Shown piece after piece: positions 46,060 through 54,900 of a DNA stretch of 64,000 bases. Where the stretch lies: contig JACRAY010000024.1 in NCBI GenBank assembly GCA_016213325.1, positions 248,001 to 312,000 of the forward strand, written 5' to 3'. The position numbers were made by a program, and so were the translations under genes. Every line of letters starts with the position of its first letter. Positions within the stretch are counted from its first letter, which is position 1. Origin of the DNA: Burkholderiales bacterium. Lineage in GTDB: Bacteria; Pseudomonadota; Gammaproteobacteria; Burkholderiales; Burkholderiaceae_C. The notes beneath the pieces are model-generated. The model had not been told where the DNA came from. It worked only from the letters and a program-made list of their open reading frames with translations, and did no database searches.

Positions 46060-46974
46060 ATGGACCGCCTTCAAGCGATGGAAATGTTCGTGCGGGTGGT
46101 GGAAACCGGCAGCTTCTCGAAAGCCGCCAAGGAGTTCGCCACCACCCAGCCCACCGTGACCAAGCAAGTCGCGGCCATCGAGCAGCACCTGAAAGTGCGC
46201 CTGCTCAACCGCAACACGCGCGGCGTAAGCCTGACCGAAGCGGGCACGCTGTACTACGACAAGTGCAAGTCAATCGTGCGCGACGTCGAAGAAGCCGACA
46301 GCATCGTGCAGCTGCGCCAGGGCCAGGCCCAGGGCCTGCTGCGCGTGGGCAGCTCGGTGGCTTTCGGCCGCCGCGTGGTGGTGCCGCTGGCATTGGACTT
46401 CATGGCGCACCACCCGCAGCTGCGGGTGGACCTGAGCTTCGAAGACCGCTACACCGACCTGGTGGCGCAGGGCATCGACGTGGCCATCCGCCTGGGCAAG
46501 CTGGCCGACAGCAGCCTGGGCGCGCGCAACCTGGGCGCCAACCCTTGGCTGATGGTGGCCTCACCCAAGTACCTGAAGAAGCACGGCGTGCCGCGTCGCC
46601 CGCAGGACCTGAGCGGCCACGACACCCTGATCTACAGCAGCGTGCAGGGCAACGACCTGTGGCGCGTGATCACGCCCAAGGGCGAGGGCGTGACCGTGGC
46701 GGTCACCGGGCGCCTGCGCTCCAACAACCTGGGCGCGGTGCTGGCCGCCGCGCGCGCCCACATGGGCGTGGCCGCGCTGCCGTGGTACGTGGCGGCCGAG
46801 TCGCTTAAGTCAGGCCACGTGGTCGAAGTGCTGAAGGGCCACGCCCTGCCCGAGCAGGAGATCCACGCCGTGTTCCCGTCGCCCAAGCTGGTGCCGGGGA
46901 AGGTGCAGGCGTTCATTGCGTTCCTGCAGGGGCGCTTCGGGCAGCGCTGGTGGGAGTCGCTGCCCAAAGGGTGA
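46060..46974 (+). CDS. LysR family regulator, probable regulator of gcl-hyi-glxR
   Basis: A 304-residue LysR regulator of the CrgA-like group. The DNA-binding domain is MEMFVRVVETGSFSKAAKEF, ATTQPTVTKQVAAIEQHLKV and LLNRNTRGVSLTEAGTLYYD. The effector domain follows (GLLRVGSSVAFGRRVVVPLA). It is divergent from gcl with 96 bases between starts, and LysR-type symmetry elements lie between them, so control of glyoxylate assimilation is likely. Confidence 0.9.
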   Translation: MDRLQAMEMFVRVVETGSFSKAAKEFATTQPTVTKQVAAIEQHLKVRLLNRNTRGVSLTEAGTLYYDKCKSIVRDVEEADSIVQLRQGQAQGLLRVGSSVAFGRRVVVPLALDFMAHHPQLRVDLSFEDRYTDLVAQGIDVAIRLGKLADSSLGARNLGANPWLMVASPKYLKKHGVPRRPQDLSGHDTLIYSSVQGNDLWRVITPKGEGVTVAVTGRLRSNNLGAVLAAARAHMGVAALPWYVAAESLKSGHVVEVLKGHALPEQEIHAVFPSPKLVPGKVQAFIAFLQGRFGQRWWESLPKG

Positions 46975-47277
46975 AGCGCTAACCGATGCTGAAGTCAGCC
47001 GCCGACACCGCACCCGTCAGCCCCGTCAGCACGTTTTAGACTCCGAAAGAAGCTGAGCTGGGGCGAATGCAACGTAACGTTACAACCCCTCGATTTAACT
47101 ACTTTCGACCTGCGAAGAACTTTCGAGAACGGTGCAGCGGTAGGGCAGTGATTGACTGCCCCCTGTCGCAAATTTGCGGAGTTTTTGATGGCCTTCTGCG
47201 AAGAGGCGGAGTGCAGGCTCTAGATTGGCTGCTTCGTATGCGGTACTACTTCTCCGACTAGACCGAGGCCCACGAAA
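46975..47277. other. Gene-free, AT-richer segment with several palindromes
   Basis: I see no gene in these 303 bases. They hold GTAACGTTAC (a 10-base palindrome near 47074), the hairpin GGGCAGT-GATTG-ACTGCCC (47143-47161) and CGCAAATTTGCG (47167-47178) followed by GAGTTTTTG, which resembles a weak terminator. Base composition is less GC-rich than the flanks. It marks the left edge of the accessory region. Confidence 0.45.
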
Positions 47278-47522
47278 ATGCCCAAGGCCCAAAGATCTCG
47301 CCGCTCGCAACGGCCCAGTGCTCACGCTGTTCCGAAGGAGCGGGGTCTGCGCATTGAAAACGGGCGCGTGGTGGGCCGGACGCTCAATGACCCGCACGTC
47401 AAGCAGGAAATTTCCAGCTTCAAGTCTGAACTCAGGAAGATCCGAAAAAGCTGCGCGACTGGTACGTCAAGAATGCCTTGCTCACTCCTACTGGCAAGCT
47501 GACCAAGAACTACGGCGGCTGA
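47278..47522 (+). pseudogene. Small antitoxin-like gene, frameshifted
   Basis: From ATG 47278 the frame reads a basic N-terminus, then LRIENGRVVGRTLNDPHVKQ and EISSFKSELRK. The sense then continues in another frame as DPKKLRDWYVKNALLTPTGK and LTKNYGG, stopping at 47520-47522. Adding one base at about 47439 rejoins the two into an 81-residue protein. Its stop overlaps the ATG of the next gene (TGATG). Position, size and coupling resemble the antitoxin slot of a two-gene module. The family is not one I can name. Confidence 0.6.
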
Positions 47523-47815
47523 TGTACCAGCGGTTGCCTAGCTGGGTGCTGGGCTTTCATGGGACCGATGAAGAGACGGTCGAAAAAATCATTTGCGATC
47601 CGAGGCAGCACGTTGAGTTCAGCACGAACGACTACGACTGGCTAGGGCATGGCGCTTACTTCTGGGAAAACGACCCGGTTCGCGCGCTTCGCTTCTCCCA
47701 GGAACGGATGAAGTGGAAGCGCATCGAAAACAAGAAGCCTGCGGTCATAGGCGCAATCATTGACCTCGGCCACTGCCTTAACTTGTTCGCCATCGATGCT
47801 ATCCCGCAACCCTAA
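47522..47815 (+). pseudogene. Truncated ADP-ribosyltransferase-fold-like (toxin-type) protein
   Basis: A 97-residue frame with LPSWVLGFHGTDEETVEKII, FSTNDYDWLGHGAYFWENDP and VIGAIIDLGHCLNL. The pattern HG ... LGxGxYFWEN-x3-A is seen in a widespread uncharacterised family. It resembles ADP-ribosyltransferase-fold proteins such as DUF3990 toxins and PARP-like domains. The family is usually at least twice as long. Beyond the TAA, the same frame continues with RTAEVLILQFPNSKKI, which looks like further coding sense, so a nonsense mutation probably shortened it. It is translationally coupled to the small gene upstream. Confidence 0.6.
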
Positions 47816-48108
47816 CGCACTGCCGAAGTGCTGATACTTCAGTTTCCAAATAGCAAAAAAATCTAAAGAAAGTACCACTCAAAGGTTACCTCTAGCTGAT
47901 ACCATTCGTCACATCGGTCACACAGGTCGTGATAAGCGATCGGATGGCAAAGCCCACAAAAAAAGGGCTGCAAATCAGGAGAGGGAACATCATGTCTTCG
48001 CACATTGCCATCGGCACGATGGCGGATTGCATGCGGGCTGGGCCGTCTTTGAACGCGCCCGATTCATCGGCTTTCACCTCCCGCTCCCACTCGTCGTAAC
48101 GCCTCGCC
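47816..48108. other. Spacer with decayed 3' coding sense and a doubtful small frame
   Basis: The first 50 bases carry the lost tail of the ART-like gene. A 72-codon - strand frame, 47892-48110 (MARRYDEWEREVKADESGAF ... ICSPFFVGFAIRSL), could be a small protein but has no ribosome-binding site and no recognised family. A + strand 35-codon frame at about 47992 has AGGAGAGGG before its ATG but an unconvincing composition. Otherwise nothing is seen. Confidence 0.3.
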
Positions 48109-48969
48109 ATGGGGCAAGGTCTCTGGGTGCTCCCAGGGCGCCAGCCATCGGCCGGCAGCCGCAGCGCTGTCCGGCGGCGGGCGAGTCAGCCGCTTTTCGG
48201 TAGCAGCGGACAAGACCCGGGTCAGCCGAACGCGATAGCCGATGAGGGCGCGCTGTGGGCGCTCTGGCGGCGCGGGCGCGACCCTGATGCAAGGGTCAAG
48301 CTGTTAGGGATCCATCTTCCATTTGCGCACCTGATGGCCAAGGCGTCGTTTGCCAGGCACGGGCACGACGAGATCGAACTCGAGGAGTTCGAGCAGTGGG
48401 CGACTCTGGGGCTGATGGAAGCCATGGAGCGTTTCGATCCGGCCCTCGGCTCCTGCTTCCGTACGTTTGCGACGCGCCGTATTCACGGCTCCATCACCGA
48501 CGGTATCGAACGCACGACGGAGACGCGGCAACAAGTCGCTGCCTGCCAACGTCTCGAAGCCCTGCGTTTCGAAATGCGGGACCAGCATCAGCCCTCCGCT
48601 TCCACAGAGGCTGCGCGCTTCAACCGGCAGGTTCTCCACTACGTGGGCGAGTCGGGACTTGCCGTCGCCCTGGCCTGGCTGTTCGAAGACAGTGGCATGG
48701 TCGACACGGGCCGCAGGATCGAGGCGATTCCGTTCTACCGAAGTCTGGAGCTGAAACGGTTCCAGCATTCCATTCGCCAGTCGGTCGACGCCCTGCCCGT
48801 GCAGGAGCGGGCAGTCATCCGCGGGCACTACCTCCTGGACCTGCCCTTCGAGCAGGTCGCGACCCAGCTCAACCTCACCCGCGGACGCATCTCGCAAATC
48901 CACCGGCGCGCATTGCTGCACCTTCGCGGCAGCCTTCGGGACCTCGATGTGGCGGATGGGGTGATCTAG
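48109..48969 (+). CDS. Sigma-70 family factor, FliA/WhiG-like
   Basis: A 286-residue alternative sigma factor. The region 2 equivalent is LPFAHLMAKASFARHGHDEI, EFEQWATLGLMEAMERFDPA and FATRRIHGSITDGIERTTET (core-binding and -10 recognition). Region 4 is LPVQERAVIRGHYLLDLPFE plus QVATQLNLTRGRISQIHRRA, a clear -35 helix-turn-helix. The middle segment (about 160-215) is longer and unlike FliA region 3. The first 45 residues look non-conserved and the start is uncertain; GTG 48127 is an option. It lies 27 bases before the giant exoprotein gene, so it probably drives that locus. No flagellar genes are nearby. Confidence 0.85.
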   Translation: MGQGLWVLPGRQPSAGSRSAVRRRASQPLFGSSGQDPGQPNAIADEGALWALWRRGRDPDARVKLLGIHLPFAHLMAKASFARHGHDEIELEEFEQWATLGLMEAMERFDPALGSCFRTFATRRIHGSITDGIERTTETRQQVAACQRLEALRFEMRDQHQPSASTEAARFNRQVLHYVGESGLAVALAWLFEDSGMVDTGRRIEAIPFYRSLELKRFQHSIRQSVDALPVQERAVIRGHYLLDLPFEQVATQLNLTRGRISQIHRRALLHLRGSLRDLDVADGVI

Positions 48970-48984
48970 CGCCTGGAAAGGCGC
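48969..48984 (+). promoter_or_regulatory. GNRA-loop hairpin next to the ribosome-binding site of the giant gene
   Basis: GCGCCT-GGAA-AGGCGC is a perfect 6-pair stem with a GGAA (GNRA-type) loop. It begins on the last base of the sigma-factor stop and ends directly before GGAGGA, the ribosome-binding site of the gene at 48997. It could affect ribosome access or coupling. Confidence 0.5.
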
Positions 48985-48996
48985 GGAGGAAATTTG

Positions 48997-51900
48997 ATGA
49001 GCAAAGGCGACTGCCAGTCGGTATCTGCAGGGGTAAGAGCCGTGGCGCTCATGGCGCGGCTCTGGCGAGCCAGCGTCCTGTCATTGGCCCTTGCGGGCAC
49101 GGCACTGGTGTTTGGCGCACCTGCCGACCTCGTGCGCGGACTGGCTTGGCTGCAGGCCCAGGTCCTGAGTGACGGAGGTCTCGCGGCAGGGGCCGGTTCC
49201 GCGTCGCTGAAGCAGTCGCAATGCGAAACGGCGGCGACGCTGCTGAAACTTGCGGGCAACAGCAGCCGGGTCGCAACACTCCTGTCGGCGATCCAGCCGA
49301 CCGGCACCGGAGACCCAACCGAGAGCGTGGCCTGCTGGCAGCACTTGCGCCAGCAACTGGGGCAAGACATCCTGGGCGCCGACCTGGAGTCTCGCCGCAT
49401 TGCACAGCAAGGCTATGGAGCCTACGACGGCTTCGCCGTCAGCAGTGCGGGGGATACGGGCTGGGCGCTGTCTGCCAGGCTGCAAAACCTTTCCGCCACG
49501 GAAAAAGGAACGCTGCTCGCATGGCTGCAATCCACCCAAGCCGCCGACGGCAGTTTCGCAACCGCCAATCAAGCCGACCTGCTGGCCACTGCCATCATCC
49601 TGAGGGGTTTGAAAGACGAAGCGCCGCGCAATAGTGCAGCGGCCGCCATCGGCGCCAAGGCGGCCCAATGGCTGTTGGGCCGTCGCAATGCGCAAGGCAA
49701 TTGGCTGGGCGACGTCGCGATCACGTCTGTGGTGTTCGAGGCCGTCCATCCCTATACGGGTACCGATCCTGCCATCGCGAGCGGCGTCGAGGCGTTCTTG
49801 CTCAGCCAGCAGGGCGCCGACGGCTCCTGGCAGGGCGACACGTTCGCCACCGCCGTGGCACTGCGCGCGTTGGCGCTGGTTCCCGTCGCACCCGTCGACC
49901 CGACGCTCGCGTTCAGCGCAACTGTCAAGGGCGTCGCCACGCTGGCTTCCAGCGGCCAGCCACTGGCCGGTGTATCGATCACGGCGCAGCCCTCGACGGG
50001 GCCGGCGCGAAGCGCAGTTACTGACGCGCAAGGCAGCTACATCCTGCAGGGCATCCCGCCCGGCAACGTCGGACTGACCGCCTCGCTGGCGGGTTACCAG
50101 ACAGTGGCTGGCCAGGTGGCGCTTGCCTCCGGGGCAGTGGCCGTGTTCTCGCCCGCCATGTTCGCGCCAGGTGAGACGCCCGCCACGGGCGCTCGCGTCA
50201 AGGGGACTGTGAAGGCGTCCGGCAGCAACGCGCCGCTGGCCGGCGTGGTCGTGCAAGTGGCCGGCGCCAGCAATGTGAGCGCACAAACCGACGCACAAGG
50301 CAGTTTCGATGTCGCCGTTGCGGCGGGCAGCAACATGGTCAGCTTCTCGTTGGCCGGCTACCTGACGCAAGACAGGCAAGTCCTGTCAACCAACGGTTCG
50401 ATCGCCGATGTCGGGTCCGTGCTCATGCGCACCGCGCGCTTGACCAGCACGCTGCGGGGTGTGGTAACCGACCTGGCTGGCCAGCCGGTGGCGGGCGCCA
50501 TTGTCCGTGCCGGCGCAGCGCAGGCCTTAACCAATGGCGGCGGCGCATACGCGTTGACGGAAATCGGCGAACTGCAGTTCTCGGCCAGGGCCAGCGCCAG
50601 CGGCTATGTGACGCGCGAGGTTGCATTCAACCTCGCGCAACCGGGCGACCTGGTGCAGGACTTCACGCTTCCCGCCGCATCGGCGGACTTCGTGGACATT
50701 GCGCAGCTCGTGCTCTCGGTGCAGTCCGCGGGCTTGCGACAGGACGTGACCGCAACCGCGGTCCTGAGCAACCCGTCCAGCCAGCCGGCTTCCGCTGTGG
50801 CGACCGCCGTCGTGGCGAACCCGGACGGCAAGCGGATCGCCAACCTCGCTGCGACCGACGCGCTTGGCAACCTGCTCGGCGCTGTCGCCCTGGCACCCGG
50901 GCAACAGCGCACGGTGCACTTCAAGTGGAATACCGGAGCGTATGCGCCCGGCAGCTACCGCATCACTGCGCGTGCGCAGTTGCCAGGCTCGGTCTTGATC
51001 GACAAGCCGGACGGTGTAATCCTGGCGTCCATCGGCACGGAGCTCGGCATCCAGGCTGGCGCCAGCTTCATCGGATCGTTAACGGCCAACCCACCGGTGC
51101 TGCGCGCCAGGGCAGACACGCCGGTAAAGCTGTCGGCAGTGGTGCGCAATGACGGCAACGTCACCTTGCCGGCGCAAGGGTGGCGCGTGGCGATCATCGA
51201 TGCCGGGTCCGGCGAAACCGCCCACACGCAGACATTGGGCAGCGCAGAGTTGCGGGTGGCGCAGGTGCGTGACCTGGTGTTCGCCGACTGGACGCCCGCC
51301 GGCACCGGAAACTTCCGTCTCGAACTGACGGCACCATCGACGCCAGGTCCGCTGGCCACGACGACGTTGTATGTGGGTGCCGCAAGCAGCGCAACTTTCT
51401 CAGTGGACAAGAGTTGGGTTCCCGCCGGCACGCAGTCGGTCCGCGGCACCATCGATGTCACCGGGCCGGGCGCGGCCGGCGGCGCGGTTGGCGACCCGCT
51501 CGAGCCCTTGGTACGGAAGGCGATCACTAACGCTGTGCGGACTGTGGACGCCCTGGCCTACCAGCGTCACCTGACTGATCTGCCTTGCTTCGCCTGCCAC
51601 GTCCAGACACAGGCGGTGGTAGGCGGCGAGACGAGCCTGCGATACGTCCAGCCGCTGGAGCCGCTGAAACGCACGGTTTTGCTCAACTCGATCACGCATG
51701 CCGTCCGCGGCGACGGCTCCATCCTGCATAACGATCTCTTCCACGGACATACCAACACGATGCTGGGCCTATGGGCTGCCACCCAGTGGCACGACTCGAA
51801 AGCAGTGGCACTGTCCAATCGCAAGATGGCCGACTGGCTGATGGCCCAGCAGGATCCCGGTGGCACGTGGAGCAGCATCAACGACGCGGGATGGTGGGGC

Positions 51901-54900
51901 GGCTCGCAAGCGCCCCAGGTCGGCCTGACAGTCGGAAGCTTGCGGGCATTGAGGGCCAGCATGCAGCGCGACGGCGCTCCACCCAATCCTGTCGTCACCC
52001 GCGTGCCCGTCGACGGCTTGCCCTCGGGGGAGATGCGCTTCGACGCGGGCCCGGATGGCACGCTCTACATTGCCCATGTAGAGGCAAACCAGGTGCTCAG
52101 GATCAGGCCCGGTGCAAGCACGGCCGAGGTGCTGGTGGCGAACATCCCGAGCGTAAGGGGCGTGCGGGTCCTGCCGGACGGCCGTCTTGCGATCGCGGCG
52201 ATCAGCGGGATCTACCTGCGCGACGCGGCCGGCACTGTTTCCCGCATCTCCACGCAGTTCGCGTGGGATGTACAGCCTTACGGTGACGGCCGCCTGCTGG
52301 TCACCGACGGAAACTGGACGCTGTACTCGATGGACTACAACGGCAATCTGGTCGAGTTGATGAACGTCGCCGACAGCCTGGGCGCGCTCGTGCGCGCAAC
52401 GGTGGTCCAGCCGGACGGCACGCTGCTGGTCACCACCTACAACCGCTACGGGAGGAACCCGAACGTCCTGCAGTACAGCCCCACAGGCCAGCTGCTGAGT
52501 GCTCCCGTACCCATTGCGTACGGCAGTCCCTACGAGACCCGGCCTTACGGCGACGGCCACCTTGTCAGCACGGGCCGCGGACTATTTCTCTACGACAAGA
52601 ATTGGGTCGGCCAGTCGCTGGTCTTCGACTACGAAAACGCGCAGCAGGTGCGAGGGCATGTGCAGATGCCCGATGGCCGCCTGCTTGTCAACATGCGTGG
52701 GGAAATCTACGAGTTGAAGTTCCAGCCCATGGATGCGGCGGCATTCCAGGCGCGGATGAACGCATCGGTGGAAAAGTCGGCGGCCTGGCTGAAGGCCGCG
52801 AGCGCCGCGGCCAGCCCCAACAACGTCGACATGGCATTTCGGCTGATCGGCCTGGGCAATGCGAAGGCGTACTACGCAGGCACGCCCCGGGCAAGCGAGT
52901 TCGACAGCCTGATGCAGAGTGTCGGATCGACACTGCGCTCGCGCCAACGGGCAAGCGGCGGCTGGGTCTGGTGCGAGGCAGCTGCGGGCGCCTGCAAAGC
53001 CGCCAGCGTCGAGCCCGACGCCATGGTTACCGCCATCGTGGGCTTCGCACTCGACTACCTGGATCCTTCCAAGAGTTCGCCAGAGGTCCGCAAGGCCGTC
53101 CAATACCTGCTCGAAGCCCAACTGGAGGACGGCACCTGGAAGACCGAGTTGGCCACGGGCCAGGTCATGGGAACGGCGTGGGTCGAAATCTGGCTGCCCG
53201 TCGCGCTCGCACGGCTGGGCACCATCGAAGCCGCGCTTGAACTCACACTGCCGGCCAACGTCGTCATGAGCAACCCCGACATAGCGCCTTCTGCAAGTTC
53301 GACGGCGGCTGACGGTTCGACGACCTATCGCTGGGACAAGATCGATGTCACCGAGTCGCCCCGGCAGGTGAATTTCAACCTCGTCCTGCAGGACATGCAG
53401 GTGGATGAAGTGCGCGCGGTGGCGAGCAGCGCGAACCTGGTGTTCGCCAATACGTTCGTGGAAGGCACGGTATCGGCACCCATCGAAATCCCGAAGGTGG
53501 CCGTCGGGACGAACCTCACGCAGACGGTGGGCACGGGCAAGCCGGTCTACACAGAGCTGGAGCAAGTCGTCTTCACGGCCACGATTTTCAACGGCGGCGA
53601 CCAAGTTCGCGACGCACTGGTCCGGTTCACGGTGCTCGACTCGGCGGGCCGCGTGACCGACGTGCTGCCGCAAGCGGCCGCCATTGGCGTACCCGCCTCC
53701 GGCAGCAATACTCTGCAGGCTGTATGGCCGGTGACAGGAGTCCTGTCCGGGAGCTACCAGGTCAAGGCCGAACTTCTGTCGCCCGCAGGCACCCTGTATG
53801 CGACTTCCATGGCGACATTCACGGTCACTGCCAGCACGACGCAGCCGAGCAGTGCCCGCATCAACGCTGACCGCCTGAGCTACAACGCCGCGCAGGACGT
53901 GTTGCTGACAGCGCGGGTCGCCAACCTCACGAGCAATGTCCTGCAGGAGAACCTGCGGGTGGTCACCACCGTGGCCGGCCCCACCGGACAGGTGATCTAC
54001 AGCCGCACGGAATCGGTCGAGCAGTTGGCTGCGGGCCTTCAACGCCAGTGGGGCTACACGCTGCCGGCAAGTGGCTTGGCGGTCGGCAGCCACACCGCAA
54101 GCGTGGAGCTGCTCGATGCGCAGGATCGCGTGCTGTCGCAAGGCTCGGCCAGCTTCACTGTGCAGGGCGTCGACCAAACAGGAGTAGGCCTCGCCGGCCA
54201 GATGCAGGCGCCCGCCACTGCGCTGACGGGGCAGACGTTCGAGGTCACGCTCACCGCCACCCACCAGGGCAATGCGCCACTGCCAAGCGTGCCGGTGACC
54301 ATACGCATCGTCGATCCGCAGGCCGGTGTCGTGCTCGCCAGCACGACGCAGACGTTTGCCGATTGGGTGCAAGGCACCGCGCAATCCATGACGTACAGCT
54401 GGACGGCACAGGGGTTGGACGGCCAGGTCGTGGTTGCCATGGCGACAGCCCTCGTGGCAGGCCGCGAGGTGCTGCTGGGACAGGCCAGCGTGCGCCTGGT
54501 GGGCATCCCGCTGTTGCGCGGCCAGCCTGCGCTGGCCAGTTTCGCGCCCATCTATCCGGGCGAGAGTGCACAACAGACGATTACCGTCACTTCCGTTGGC
54601 ACCCGCAACGCAGCCGAACTCGTGGTCTCGCTGGCCGGAGCGGCGCCGAGCCAGTATGTGGTTACGGGCGGCACCTGCATGGGCCTGACGACGCTGGCCA
54701 TCAATGCAAGCTGTACGCTGATCGTGAGCTACCGCCCGCAAGTGCCCGGCACGCATGCCGGCGAGCTGCGCGTGGCATCCGCGGGCGCCTCGCCACTGGT
54801 AGTACCGCTGTCGGGCGACGCAAGACCCGTCGTGTTCGCGGCCAGCGTCAGTGCCGGTGCGGCAGAAGTGGAAGCGGGCCAGGCAGTGGCACTGAACTAC

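Noticed and set aside
47864..47902. TAAAGAAA ... GCTGATA as a possible FliA-type promoter for the sigma-factor locus
   Set aside because: The gap between the two elements is about 23 bases, against roughly 11 needed, so it does not fit a sigma-28 promoter.
47892..48110. 72-codon - strand frame before the sigma factor gene
   Set aside because: No ribosome-binding site, no recognised family, and it overlaps the sigma-factor start; kept only as a remark in the spacer entry.
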